A DNA stretch of 64,000 bases. Origin: an uncultured Oscillospiraceae bacterium. Lineage in GTDB: Bacteria > Bacillota_A > Clostridia > Oscillospirales > Oscillospiraceae. How positions within the stretch are numbered: position 1 is the first letter of the stretch; each line of letters begins with the position of its first letter. The translations under genes and the position numbers were made by a program. The notes beneath the pieces were generated by a model. It was not told the origin of the DNA. It saw nothing but the letters and a program-made list of their open reading frames with translations, and made no database searches. The stretch is from NCBI GenBank assembly GCA_910579155.1, contig CAJTTS010000004.1, positions 1 through 64,000 of the forward strand, in the 5' to 3' direction. Below, piece after piece: positions 16,047 through 24,951 of this stretch.

Positions 16047-17054
16047 ATGAGGGCCGCAACCATGAAAGAGCGCCCGTCCTTCCCGCTGATGCGGCAGACG
16101 GACGTGCAGAGTATTTACCATATGCAGATGCCCCGCTGGCTGTTTTCCGATCCCCGCTACGCCGGCATGGGCCTGGAGGCCAAGGTGGCCTACACCTTCC
16201 TATTGAACCGCTTCCAGCTCTCCCGCCGCAACGGCTGGGTGAACGACTTCGGCGAGGTGTTTGTCATCTTCCCCCGGAAGGAGCTGGCCCGTGAGCTGCG
16301 GATCTGCGAGCAGAAGGTGACGGCGGCCTTCCGCACACTGAAGGAGCTGGACCTGATCTGGGAAAAGCGGTGCGGCCGGGGAGACGCCAACCAGATCTAC
16401 CTGGCCACCGTGACGCCCCAGGACGACCCGGAGTACACCAGTGCCCCCTTCGTCCCTTCGGAGGATGAAACGGTAAGAACCGCCGATTCTGAGGTTCTTG
16501 ACGGCCCAGATTTTTCCGCGCCCGCCCAAGAATCGCAAGATTTGAATGTTAAGAACCGCGAAACCTGTGCTTCAAGAACCGCAATTTCTGAGGTTCCAGA
16601 ACCGCAGGATCTGCGGCCAAGTTATAAAGATCTTAGTCATACTTACCCCAGTCAACCTGATGTCAGTCCATCTGTTCCCCGCGCGCACGTGGACGGACGG
16701 GCGGACGGGGAGGAGGAGCTCACGGGCATTTTGGACGCCTGTGAGCTCCAGTGTTTCCCCCGAGAAACTGCCCTGGTGTTTGAGAACGCCATTGAACGGC
16801 TTTTTTTCGCGGACAGCTTCCGGGTGGGCAACGCCACCCTCCCCCAGAGCCGGGTGCGGGCCAAGCTGAAGCTGCTGGACTACACGATCCTGCAAGCCGC
16901 CGAGGCCAAGCTCCACGCCAATCTGGACAGGCCAGTGAAGAACTCCACCGCCTACGCCATGGCCACGATCTTCAACTGTATCGCGGAGAGCGAGAGCGAC
17001 CTGATGGTGGATCCCTACTTGAACGGGTTGCGGCGTCCGCCAGACGGGAGGTGA
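16047..17054 (+). CDS. repA: Replication initiator protein A (RepA_N with DUF6017 C-terminus)
   Basis: 335 residues from ATG 16047, preceded by an ideal AAAGGAGGT. The N-terminal 120 residues match the RepA_N winged-helix initiator domain ('MPRWLFSDPRYAGMGLEAK', 'VFVIFPRKELARELRI'). An acidic, Ser/Thr/Pro-rich linker follows, and the C-terminal 100 residues match DUF6017 ('CFPRETALVFENAIERLFF'). Such initiators drive theta-type replication of plasmids and of ICEs in their circular stage. It begins a second gene set (repA, DUF5697, S1 protein). Confidence 0.85.
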   Translation: MRAATMKERPSFPLMRQTDVQSIYHMQMPRWLFSDPRYAGMGLEAKVAYTFLLNRFQLSRRNGWVNDFGEVFVIFPRKELARELRICEQKVTAAFRTLKELDLIWEKRCGRGDANQIYLATVTPQDDPEYTSAPFVPSEDETVRTADSEVLDGPDFSAPAQESQDLNVKNRETCASRTAISEVPEPQDLRPSYKDLSHTYPSQPDVSPSVPRAHVDGRADGEEELTGILDACELQCFPRETALVFENAIERLFFADSFRVGNATLPQSRVRAKLKLLDYTILQAAEAKLHANLDRPVKNSTAYAMATIFNCIAESESDLMVDPYLNGLRRPPDGR

Positions 17055-17059
17055 CGGCC

Positions 17060-17587
17060 GTGTTTTTGTCCACACAGCAGAAATTCATCCTGGACGCGCT
17101 GAAAAAGCTGAACTGCGTCCGGCGGCGGCAGCTCCACACCCTGGTGCGGGGACGATTCCAGCAAGACAGCTTTGCCATCACCCAGGCCCGCATGGACGCT
17201 ATGCTGCGGCAGCTGCGCACAGGCATGACCGATGTGCGGATGGACGGGGAGCTGGTCTGGCTGTCCAACGCCCAGCCGGACACCCGCCGCCTGGAAGCCA
17301 TTGACGTGATGATCGGGCTCACCGGGGGCAAGCCCCAGGAGTTCAGCGCCAGCCGGGAACCGCCCCGGCTGCTGTGCTTTGCCTACGGGGACGATTTGCG
17401 GCCCTTCACCGTGGCATCCCTGGACGCCACGCCCACCGAACTGCTGGAGCGGGGCAAGGCCGAGCGGATCGTCTGGATCGCGGACAGCGGAACACCGCCC
17501 CAGGGGCTGGCCCTGCCGCCCAAGCACTTCTTTGCCGCCCGCCAGCCGGACGGTTCCCATCGCTTCTATGGCTCTAACAGGCCATGA
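17060..17587 (+). CDS. DUF5697 family protein
   Basis: 175 residues from GTG 17060, which is spaced 7 bp from GGGAGGT; a GTG at 17051 overlapping the repA stop is the alternative. The N-terminus reads as a winged-helix-like region ('QQKFILDALKKLNCVRRRQ'). The rest is an alpha/beta segment ('RIVWIADSGTPPQG') as in DUF5697 proteins seen beside RepA on Firmicutes ICEs. The function is not known. Confidence 0.65.
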   Translation: MFLSTQQKFILDALKKLNCVRRRQLHTLVRGRFQQDSFAITQARMDAMLRQLRTGMTDVRMDGELVWLSNAQPDTRRLEAIDVMIGLTGGKPQEFSASREPPRLLCFAYGDDLRPFTVASLDATPTELLERGKAERIVWIADSGTPPQGLALPPKHFFAARQPDGSHRFYGSNRP

Positions 17588-17618
17588 AGATATATCACAC
17601 CACAAGGAGGATCATATC

Positions 17619-18974
17619 ATGCCAAGGAAGAAAATCAACCCTGCGGAGGAGCCCCAACAGGCTGCCGTTGAGGTGGCGGAACAGGCTGAACTGGAGAACC
17701 CGGCTCTGCTGGGAGAGCTGCCCCAGGACACGGACGGCCCCGGAGCTGATTCGCCCCCGGAGCTGGGGGAACCGGGCGATGGCCTGTCCACGCCGGAGGA
17801 TGGCCCCGGTTTGCCGGAGGAGGACGCGGGGGACGCCCCGGAGGTGATGGAAGTGGACATATCCGCGCCCCCGGCCCCGCTGGATGATGGTTCGGAGGAC
17901 TGGCCGCCCCTGGAGCCGCCCTACGCCGTCCCGGAGGGGGAGCCGCCTGTGTTCGTGCAGGAAACCGACCCCGCCGGGGACGCGCCCACAGAGGATGCGC
18001 CACCCGCTGATGAAGTGCCGCCCGCCATGGTGGAGGTCGATCCGCTGTCCCTGAAATCCGAGGAGGAGATGCCTCCTGAGCCGCCCCTGACCGACCGCCA
18101 GAGCTTCTTCGCCCTGGACTTCCGGGAGCTGGACCGGGGGCTCTCCCCCGAGGAGCGGCAGGCGTGGAACTCCATCTACGCCTCCTTCCGGGGCCACAGC
18201 GCCCTGTCCGGCACCGTCATCGGCGCCGACCCCCACTCCATGAACGTGCGCAGCCGGGAGACGGGCCGGGTGGAGCGGCGCACCATGTACTGCGTGGTGG
18301 TGCTGGTCTACCGGGTGCCCGTCTACATCCCCGCCACCGAGATGTGGATGGGCGAGGCCCGCCCGGACTACGTGCTCCAGAACATGATGGGGGCCAGCAT
18401 CGACTTCATCATCACCAAGGTGGACCGGGAGGGGGGCTACGCCATCGCCTCCCGGCGGCAGGCCGCCCGAGCCCAGCGGTATTTCTTTGCCCACCGGCCC
18501 GACCTGTGCGCCGAGGGGGCCAGGGTGAAGTGCCGCCTGCTGGCGGTGGGGCCCCGCCGCTGTCTGGCGGAGTGCTACGGCCACGACATCGACCTCACCC
18601 AGCGGGAGCTGAGCTATACCGCCATCGCCGACCTGCGGGAGCAGTACCATCCCGGCGATGAGCTGGACTGCATCGTGAAGGGATACCGAGCCCGCCAGCG
18701 GGAGCTGCTGATCTCGGTGAAAGAGACGGAGACCAACCCCTTTGAGGGCGCGGAGCAGCGCCATCCCGTGGGCAGCCGCCGGTACGCTGTGATTGCCGGG
18801 AAGTACGGCGGCGGGGTGTTCTGCAACCTGCCGGACGGCACGGTGTGTATGTGCAACTACTCCTACCAGCATGAGGATTCCGATTTTCAGTCCGGGGATC
18901 ACGTCACACTGGTGGTGCAGCGGTTTGAGCGGGACAAGCGGCAGATGTACGGCAAAATTCTGAGCAAGCGGTGA
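17619..18974 (+). CDS. S1 RNA-binding domain protein with an acidic N-terminus
   Basis: 451 residues. The first 160 are acidic, Pro/Glu/Asp-rich and probably disordered. The remainder contains S1-like beta-barrel units, visible at 'LSGTVIGADPHSMNVRS', 'DFIITKVDREGGYAIAS' and 'AVIAGKYGGGVFCNLPDG'. S1-domain proteins with this build are frequent on clostridial ICEs beside RepA; RNA or ssDNA binding is inferred from the fold. AAGGAGG lies 9 bp before the ATG. A strong terminator follows directly. Confidence 0.75.
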   Translation: MPRKKINPAEEPQQAAVEVAEQAELENPALLGELPQDTDGPGADSPPELGEPGDGLSTPEDGPGLPEEDAGDAPEVMEVDISAPPAPLDDGSEDWPPLEPPYAVPEGEPPVFVQETDPAGDAPTEDAPPADEVPPAMVEVDPLSLKSEEEMPPEPPLTDRQSFFALDFRELDRGLSPEERQAWNSIYASFRGHSALSGTVIGADPHSMNVRSRETGRVERRTMYCVVVLVYRVPVYIPATEMWMGEARPDYVLQNMMGASIDFIITKVDREGGYAIASRRQAARAQRYFFAHRPDLCAEGARVKCRLLAVGPRRCLAECYGHDIDLTQRELSYTAIADLREQYHPGDELDCIVKGYRARQRELLISVKETETNPFEGAEQRHPVGSRRYAVIAGKYGGGVFCNLPDGTVCMCNYSYQHEDSDFQSGDHVTLVVQRFERDKRQMYGKILSKR

Positions 18975-18976
18975 TA

Positions 18977-19023
18977 AAAGGGCCCGGACCGTCAGCTTTG
19001 GCGGTCCGGGCCCTTTCCTTTTT
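18977..19023 (+). terminator. Strong intrinsic terminator after the S1 gene
   Basis: A perfect 15-bp stem (18977-18991 with 19002-19016) with a 10-nt loop is followed by CCTTTTT. It ends the repA-DUF5697-S1 transcript. Confidence 0.9.
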
Positions 19024-19294
19024 AGACGGGAGATGTCTCCCCGCTCCAGCACCTGCACTGCTCAATGCGCTTGCCGCCGTCCCCCTGCTTTTCGTCGTAG
19101 GCAAACTGGTGGAGCAATTCGCAGGGAAACTCCCCACACTGGCCGCAGTGGTCGTGGCCTTTGCCCTCGCAGCAGGATTTCACCGGGCAAGCATCCCCCC
19201 AGAAGGGCTTGTTCATATGTACGCAGCCGGGGCAGTTCATCTGCTCCCGGTAGGCGCACTGGGCGCACAGCAGGCCGCACCTTGATTCAACCAT
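19022..19294 (-). CDS. DUF3795-like cysteine-rich protein
   Basis: 90 residues with ten Cys: 'CGLLCAQCAYREQMNCPGC' then 'CPVKSCCEGKGHDHCGQCG' and 'FPCELL'. This spacing is that of DUF3795 proteins, which probably bind zinc or another metal. AAAGGAG precedes the ATG. The role is unknown. Confidence 0.75.
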   Translation of the reverse strand: MVESRCGLLCAQCAYREQMNCPGCVHMNKPFWGDACPVKSCCEGKGHDHCGQCGEFPCELLHQFAYDEKQGDGGKRIEQCRCWSGETSPV

Positions 19295-19328
19295 GGTGAT
19301 CTCTCCTTTCTGAGCCCATCATACCAAA

Positions 19329-19358
19329 AGGGACATGACAGCGGTATGTCATGTCCCT
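19329..19358 (-). terminator. Hairpin at the end of the WYL gene
   Basis: A 12-bp inverted repeat, AGGGACATGACA (19329-19340) with TGTCATGTCCCT (19347-19358), spans the WYL stop codon. On the minus strand it is followed by TTTTGG. Confidence 0.55.
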
Positions 19359-20242
19359 CGGTATTTTTTCGCCATGGCCTGCGCCTGCCGAAGCAGGTCG
19401 GCCCGCAGCTCCTCCGGCTCCAGCACCTCCGCTTGCCCGCCAAAGCTCAGCACCCATTCCCGCACATTGGAATAGCTGGAAAAGTCCCGCTCCAACAGCA
19501 GGCCATTCGGAGTCTCCCGGTAACAGTCCGGGCCATATTCCTCTACAAGCCGGTATCGCTCGCTTTCCGCAAACAGCGCCTTGAGGTGATAGGTTCCGGC
19601 GGAAAAATGGCGGTCAAAGTCCAATTCCTCCGGCGGGAACCCCCTCTTTTCAAATGGCTCCGCCCCCTGCTCCAAATTCCACAGCCGGTTCAGCTTAAAG
19701 AGGCGGAATGCTTCCCGTTCCGGACACCAGCCCCACACATACCACGCCGACCACCGAAACACCAGCTTGTAGGGTTCCAATATTCGGCGGCACCGGCCCT
19801 TTTCATAGTAGTAGTCAAAGGAGAGGGGCAGCCTGTCCCGGATGGCCCCTCGAATGACGGCGATTTTTTCTGTCAACGGCCCCTGATAGTGGGAGGCCAG
19901 GTCGATCAGGATATCGTCCGAATTGCCATCGGCCAGCTTTTCCGCCAGTGCGGGGAAGTGGGGCGTGTCTGATACGCTGTCCAGGCCCTTTACCCCGGAG
20001 AGGATCGCCTGGAGTTCGTCCCCGGTAAGCAGCGATCTGTCCAACTTGAACCCCTCCGCAATGGACACACCGCCCCCATAGCCCTGGGTGGTGACGATGG
20101 GGATGCCCGCGCGGCAGATGTCCTCGATATCCCGGTTGATGGTGCGCCGGGACACCTCAAAGCGCCGGGCCAGCTCGGGCGCGGTGATTTTGTCCTGCTG
20201 GAGCAGGAGTGTGACGATCCCCATCAAGCGATCGATTTTCAT
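19349..20242 (-). CDS. WYL-domain transcriptional regulator (YafY type)
   Basis: 297 residues. The N-terminal winged helix reads 'RLMGIVTLLLQQDKITAPEL' and 'FEVSRRTINRDIEDI', followed by a WYL domain ('KLVFRWSAWYVWGWCPERE', 'FRLFKLNRLW') and a C-terminal WCX extension. WYL proteins sense ligands, often nucleic acids or nucleotides, and act on adjacent promoters. The start at 20242 uses GAGGTGG 6 bp upstream; an ATG two codons earlier is possible. It is divergent from the helicase operon, with a palindrome-bearing promoter in between, so it is the prime candidate regulator of that operon. Confidence 0.85.
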   Translation of the reverse strand: MKIDRLMGIVTLLLQQDKITAPELARRFEVSRRTINRDIEDICRAGIPIVTTQGYGGGVSIAEGFKLDRSLLTGDELQAILSGVKGLDSVSDTPHFPALAEKLADGNSDDILIDLASHYQGPLTEKIAVIRGAIRDRLPLSFDYYYEKGRCRRILEPYKLVFRWSAWYVWGWCPEREAFRLFKLNRLWNLEQGAEPFEKRGFPPEELDFDRHFSAGTYHLKALFAESERYRLVEEYGPDCYRETPNGLLLERDFSSYSNVREWVLSFGGQAEVLEPEELRADLLRQAQAMAKKYRGT

Positions 20243-20291
20243 ATCCATCCACCTCGTCCACAGTGTACCACAACCTTGATAGAAAATAAAC

Positions 20292-20338
20292 AGGTGGAAC
20301 CCCTCCACCTATCCACCCAGACTTGGGCATGCTACAAT
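20292..20338 (+). promoter_or_regulatory. Palindromic operator and promoter of the helicase operon (copy 1)
   Basis: AGGTGGA (20292-20298) and its exact inverse TCCACCT (20304-20310) flank a 5-bp centre. A TACAAT -10 box sits at 20333-20338. The palindrome ends where the -35 box should be, and the sequence there (TATCCA) is poor, as at activator-dependent promoters. The same palindrome, with the same 22-bp distance to the same -10, recurs at 38441-38487. Confidence 0.65.
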
Positions 20339-20533
20339 GGGCTTGTATTTCAGGGCGGAGTAAGTTAGGGCGGAGTAAGTTAGGGAGGAACGGCGTGGAA
20401 AGGGGGCGAAGTATGCCCTCCGCCGGACTGATGCGGCCTGGAAGAACAAAATACGGACCATTGAAGACTGTGAATTGCCCCGTGAGGGCGGTCACAGTCT
20501 TTTTTTGTGTCCAGAACAGAAAGGAGAACGCGA
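20339..20533 (+). promoter_or_regulatory. Structured 5' leader of the helicase operon (copy 1)
   Basis: A roughly 190-nt untranslated leader starts GGGCTTGTATTT. It holds GGCGGAG/CTCCGCC pairing segments around an AGGGAGGAACGGCGTGGAAA core and ends in a terminator-like hairpin. It is conserved base for base over most of its length with the leader at 38488-38668. This copy has a 15-bp tandem duplication (AGGGCGGAGTAAGTT twice) that the other lacks. The conservation marks a cis-acting RNA or DNA element. Confidence 0.6.
20465..20507 (+). terminator. Attenuator-like terminator inside the leader (copy 1)
   Basis: A 9-bp stem, AGACTGTGA (20465-20473) with TCACAGTCT (20492-20500), is followed by a run of T, all upstream of the first gene. 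A terminator before the coding start implies regulated read-through. Confidence 0.7.
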
Positions 20534-20537
20534 ATGA

Positions 20538-23500
20538 ATGTCAAGCAAGCTGATTGAGCTGTCTTATTTCGACTCCGGCTCCAAGATACGGCTCACCGCC
20601 TATGCGGACACCGTCATCCTGGAGAACGATGGGGACAACAGCACCATCACTGCCATCCGTTTCGGCGGCTACCCGGAGATGGTGCGGGCCATGTCGGACG
20701 CCATCTACGGCGGCGGCACCGTTGAGGCGGTGCGAAACAACGTGAAGCGGACGCTCAAGAGCAAGCCCAAGGGCTACCGACGGCAGCTGGCCCATGACGG
20801 CGTTTACGCCACCGCCACGCTGATGGCCAACGATGACAAGATCACCGCCGAACCCGCAGACGACGGTGGAGACGATGGCGGGGATCAGGGCCAGCAGCAG
20901 GAACACCAGCCCCGGAAGTGCTACATCTTTTGCCCCGCCGGGGACCGGGACCGCCTGTTTGAGGAGGTGGACCGCAAAACCGCCGCGCCGCTCATCCCGG
21001 AGTTCCGGGACTACGTGCTGGACGGGCTCACCGCCCGGGGCGACCTGCGGCAGCTGGAAGTGGTCTCCCTGCGGGAAAAGCTGGACGCCTTTGTACTGAA
21101 GCTGAAGCCGGAGGACACCAACGTGGTGGAGCTTCTGGAAAACGGCCTGAAGCGTGGAGCCATTTCTATCCCCGGCGCAGTTCCCGGCCAGCCGGACGGC
21201 TTCGACGGCGTGGAGAACGTCACCGGCTACCTGAACACCTTCGGCGCCACCGTGGCCCAGCGCATCCGCAGCCAGTTCCAGCCCCTGTTCGACCCGGCGG
21301 CGGAGCCGTTGAGCGAGGAGGTGCTGGCCGTCAATGATACCATCGTGGCCCAGGCGGGGTACTCGCTGTACGACGCCCAGCTGGCGGTGGCTGAGGCCAC
21401 CAAGCGGCAGCTTCAGCGCAAGAAAATCGCCCTCATTGTGGCGGAGTGCGGCTCGGGAAAAACAAAGATCGGCGCTACAGCCCTGGGCGCGCTCCAGGGG
21501 ATGCACTCCGCCCTGGCGGGGCGGGGCAAGACCTTCAACCTCATCATGGCACCCTCCCACGTCACAAAAAAGTGGGTGCGGGAGATCGGCGAGACCTTGC
21601 CCGACACCTTCGCGATGGTGGTCAAGAGCATCACCGACCTGGACCGGCTGTACGCCGCATATCAGGCCGGGGACAAGAGCGTGTACGCCGTGTTCAGCAA
21701 GGAGAAGGCCCGGGACGGCTATATGCGCTGCCCCGCCGTCACCTACCACCGCCGGACGCGCACCTTCCGCTGTCCCGACTGCGGGAAAGCGGTGCGGATG
21801 GTCATCAGCGAGGACGGCATAAAGTACGAGGTCAATGCGGACCAGTTCTATTTTATGAAGGAGCACCGGGGCAACCGTTACTGCGCGAACTGCGGCACAC
21901 CCCTTTGGTCCGCCATCAACCCCGGTCGGAACATCCCCTGGGCGAAAATCGCCGATTACGGCTGGGTGTACCGCCCAAAGGCGGCGCAGCACCGCCAAAA
22001 TACAAAGAATGAGCGCGTCCTGGCCCGCCTGGAGGAGATCGAGGCCAACCCGGACGGCTACGAGCCGGTGCGGGGGGCCTGCCGCCGGTATGCCCTGAGC
22101 ACCTACGTCAAAAAAAAGTACCGGGGCCGGATTGACGGTTTTCTGTGCGATGAGCTCCACGAGTACAACAACGCCAGCGGCCAGGGGGACGCCATGGGCG
22201 AGCTGTTCGGCGTGTCCAGGCTGTTTGTGGGCATGACGGCCACCCTTATCAATGGGTACAGCTCGGGCATTTTCCACCTGCTCTACCGCCTGACCCCCGG
22301 CCTGATGCGGAAGGACGACAAGCCCTACCGTAAGCCCGCCTGGTTCGATGAGGAGTACGGCGTGGTGGAAAACACCTATGAGCTGCTGGAGGGGGACTAC
22401 AACTCCAACCGCCGCACCACCAAGCGAAAGGTCCGGAGCAAGAAACTGCCCGGTGTGTCGCCGCTGGTGTATTCCCGGTTCCTGCTGGAGTATACCTGCT
22501 TCCTGTCCCTGTCCGATATGGGCAAAGATCTGCCGGACTACGAGGAGATCCCGGTGCCGCTGGAAATGCCGGAGAAGGTACGGAAGGGCTACAAACAGGC
22601 CGAGCACATCCTGCAAAAGGTGCTAAAAACGGACCAAAAGGTGGCCAATAAGCTGATGTCCGCCTATCTGAACCTGCTCACCGTCTACCCGGACCAGCCC
22701 TATGGCCAGCCTGAGATCGTTCACCCCATCAACGGCGAAGTGATCGTGAAGCCGGCCAACGCGGCCAGCTTTGAGGATATCCTCCCCAAAGAGGAGAAGG
22801 CGCTGGAAATCGTCCGGGAGAAGGTCGCTGCTGGCGGGCGGGTGCTGATCTACACCAGCTGGACCCGCACCGATTCCCAGCAGAAGCTGATGAAGCTGCT
22901 GGCCCAGGAGGGCTGCCGCACGGAGATCCTACCGCCCACCGTATCCCCGGACAAACGGGAGGCATGGGTAGAAAAACGGGTGCGCACAGGGCTCCAGGTG
23001 CTCATCACCAATCAAAGGTGCGTGGAAACCGGACTCGATTTGAACGCCTTCACCACCCTCATTTTCTACAGCATGGGCTTCAACCTGTTCACCCTGCGGC
23101 AGGCGTCCCGCCGTTCCTGGCGTATCAACCAGACCGCGCCCCGGGTGGAGGTCTATATGCTGTACTATGCCGACACCGTGCAGGCCAAGGCCATGAAGCT
23201 GATGGCCTCCAAGCTGGCGGTGGCGGGCATCATCGAGGGCACCCTGTCCGAGGAGGGGCTGGCCGCCATGAGCGACGTGCGGGACCTGACCTCCCAGATG
23301 GCGAAGGAGCTGGCCCTGGGTATCAAGGACAATGTGGAGGACATTGCCGCCGCCTTCAAAAAGATGGCGGTCATCAACCCGGATCGGCGCAATCGGACTG
23401 TGGCACAGCCTGCGGCGGAGCTTCCGGCGCAGGAAGCGCCCACCATCCAGGACACCAGCACCCGCACCCGGCGAAAAGAGTTCGACGGCCTGCTGGAGCG

Positions 23501-23588
23501 GACGCTGACGGAACAAAAGAAGAAAGAGAAACCGAAAAAGCCTGCCGTGGACGAAGATCAATTCACCCTCGACGGCTTTGCCGCATAG
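20538..23588 (+). CDS. SF2 (SNF2-like) helicase with internal zinc ribbons
   Basis: 1016 residues. Helicase motif I is 'AECGSGKT' (around residue 305), motif II 'DELH' at about 540, motif III 'GMTATL', and the second RecA domain has 'VLIYTSWTRTDSQQKL', 'GLDLNAF' and motif VI 'QASRRSWRINQ'. Between motifs I and II are two CxxC knuckles ('CPDCGK' and 'CANCGT') that probably bind one zinc. The first 250 residues are unassigned and the C-terminus is Lys-rich. A DNA-remodelling or replication helicase is likely. First gene of the operon; start ATG 20538 follows AAGGAG. Confidence 0.8.
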   Translation: MSSKLIELSYFDSGSKIRLTAYADTVILENDGDNSTITAIRFGGYPEMVRAMSDAIYGGGTVEAVRNNVKRTLKSKPKGYRRQLAHDGVYATATLMANDDKITAEPADDGGDDGGDQGQQQEHQPRKCYIFCPAGDRDRLFEEVDRKTAAPLIPEFRDYVLDGLTARGDLRQLEVVSLREKLDAFVLKLKPEDTNVVELLENGLKRGAISIPGAVPGQPDGFDGVENVTGYLNTFGATVAQRIRSQFQPLFDPAAEPLSEEVLAVNDTIVAQAGYSLYDAQLAVAEATKRQLQRKKIALIVAECGSGKTKIGATALGALQGMHSALAGRGKTFNLIMAPSHVTKKWVREIGETLPDTFAMVVKSITDLDRLYAAYQAGDKSVYAVFSKEKARDGYMRCPAVTYHRRTRTFRCPDCGKAVRMVISEDGIKYEVNADQFYFMKEHRGNRYCANCGTPLWSAINPGRNIPWAKIADYGWVYRPKAAQHRQNTKNERVLARLEEIEANPDGYEPVRGACRRYALSTYVKKKYRGRIDGFLCDELHEYNNASGQGDAMGELFGVSRLFVGMTATLINGYSSGIFHLLYRLTPGLMRKDDKPYRKPAWFDEEYGVVENTYELLEGDYNSNRRTTKRKVRSKKLPGVSPLVYSRFLLEYTCFLSLSDMGKDLPDYEEIPVPLEMPEKVRKGYKQAEHILQKVLKTDQKVANKLMSAYLNLLTVYPDQPYGQPEIVHPINGEVIVKPANAASFEDILPKEEKALEIVREKVAAGGRVLIYTSWTRTDSQQKLMKLLAQEGCRTEILPPTVSPDKREAWVEKRVRTGLQVLITNQRCVETGLDLNAFTTLIFYSMGFNLFTLRQASRRSWRINQTAPRVEVYMLYYADTVQAKAMKLMASKLAVAGIIEGTLSEEGLAAMSDVRDLTSQMAKELALGIKDNVEDIAAAFKKMAVINPDRRNRTVAQPAAELPAQEAPTIQDTSTRTRRKEFDGLLERTLTEQKKKEKPKKPAVDEDQFTLDGFAA

Positions 23589-23658
23589 AGGGCTGTTGGC
23601 AAGACCGCGCCAGATGAATGACGCAGGGGATTTTTCGCCAGTTTGGTGAAAAACCGCA

Positions 23659-23679
23659 GGGAATACTTTGTGTATTCCC
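23659..23679 (+). repeat. 8-bp hairpin in the helicase-clamp spacer
   Basis: GGGAATAC and GTATTCCC flank a 5-nt loop within the 175-bp spacer (23589-23763) between helicase and clamp genes. No U-tract follows. Nothing else is recognised in the spacer. Confidence 0.45.
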
Positions 23680-23763
23680 GAGGATTTTGAGCCGAAATGG
23701 CGGGAAATAACCAAGTCAGTCGCTGGCAGCCGGTTTTGTCAGCAGTCCTGGAAGGAGGTACTT

Positions 23764-24948
23764 TTGAACATTATGATGAACCGGGCGGAGCTGCTGAGCG
23801 CCGCCCAGCGGGCCGCGGCCATCGCCCCGGAGGACAGCCCCGTGGAGGCGCTGCGGGGGACGCTTTTGGAAACCAACACCGCCACAGGCACCCTCACCCT
23901 CACCGCCACCAACCTGGAAACGGCACTGGAGCAGTCTCTGTCGTGCCCCACGGCGGAGGACGACGCCCTTGTGGTAGACGCCAAGCTGCTGGCCGGGATG
24001 CTGGAACGGCTCCCCGGCGATACGGTGGAGCTGAAACGGACACCCGGTGTCCCGGTGCTCTCCCTGCGGGGCGGGCAGGCCGGGTATGACGTTGCCATCT
24101 GGGAGCGGGGCAGCTTCCCCAAGCTGGAGATCCCCTTCCCGGAGGACACGGTGAAGCTGTCCGGTATCCCGTCCATGGCCCGGCATACCATGTTTGCCAC
24201 GGCGGAGGACAAGGACAAGCCCCTGATGCGCTGTGTGAACCTGATGTTTACCCAGAAGGGTCTGAAGGGCGCGGGCTACAACGGCCGGTGCATGGTCACC
24301 GCCCAGGGCGACGACAAATCCACCGGCAATATCAACCTGCTCCTGCCAGCCAACTCGCTGGAGAAGCTGGCGGCGCTGTGCAAGGATGAGGACGAATTCT
24401 ATGTGGGCATTGCCGGAAAGAACCTGGTGTTCATGCGGCAGGGCTTTAACCTCAGCGCCCGTCTGATGGAGGGCGACTACATGGACACGGACCGGCTGAT
24501 GGGCAGCATCCGCAACCAGTTCACGGTGCTCACCGACGTGGCCGAGCTGCGCCGGACGCTGAAAACCGTGGCGGCGGTAGATCCCAAGGGCCGGGTGAAG
24601 CTGGCCTTTGACGGCGGGCGGATCACCTTCTCCTGCAAGGGGGAGCTGGCTTCGGCCAGCGAGTGCCTGGACACGGCCCCACTGACGGGCATCCCCCGGG
24701 GCGAATACTGGTACCTGATCCCGGATCTGACGGCCTGCCTGCGCTCGCTGTCCGGCACTGCCACCCTGGGCATCGCCCAGGCGGGGATGCTGGACCTGTC
24801 CACGGAGCACGCCTACTATATGCAGACCGCCATGCGGGAGCCTGCGGTTGCGCCGGTGCCAGTGAAGGAAACGCCCAAGGCCGCCCCGAAAAAGGCCGCG
24901 AAGAAAACCAAGGCTGCCAAGCCGAAAACCGTCAAGAAGGCGGCGTAG
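23764..24948 (+). CDS. DNA polymerase III beta-clamp-like protein (copy 1)
   Basis: About 394 residues with the three-domain DnaN-like pattern ('LLSAAQRAAAIAPEDSPVE', 'LTLTATNLETALEQSL', 'AAVDPKGRVKLAFDGGRIT') and a Lys/Ala-rich tail ('KKAAKKTKAAKPKTVKK') not usual in chromosomal clamps. The start is uncertain: TTG 23764 is best spaced from AAGGAGG, while ATG 23773 is three codons in. An element-specific sliding clamp would tether a DNA polymerase or repair factor during replication of the circular form. Ends with TAG. Confidence 0.75.
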   Translation: MNIMMNRAELLSAAQRAAAIAPEDSPVEALRGTLLETNTATGTLTLTATNLETALEQSLSCPTAEDDALVVDAKLLAGMLERLPGDTVELKRTPGVPVLSLRGGQAGYDVAIWERGSFPKLEIPFPEDTVKLSGIPSMARHTMFATAEDKDKPLMRCVNLMFTQKGLKGAGYNGRCMVTAQGDDKSTGNINLLLPANSLEKLAALCKDEDEFYVGIAGKNLVFMRQGFNLSARLMEGDYMDTDRLMGSIRNQFTVLTDVAELRRTLKTVAAVDPKGRVKLAFDGGRITFSCKGELASASECLDTAPLTGIPRGEYWYLIPDLTACLRSLSGTATLGIAQAGMLDLSTEHAYYMQTAMREPAVAPVPVKETPKAAPKKAAKKTKAAKPKTVKKAA

Positions 24949-24951
24949 GGG

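Noticed and set aside
23589..23763. Spacer before the first clamp as a riboswitch
   Set aside because: Only one 8-bp hairpin without terminator or a conserved second copy; not enough structure to support it.
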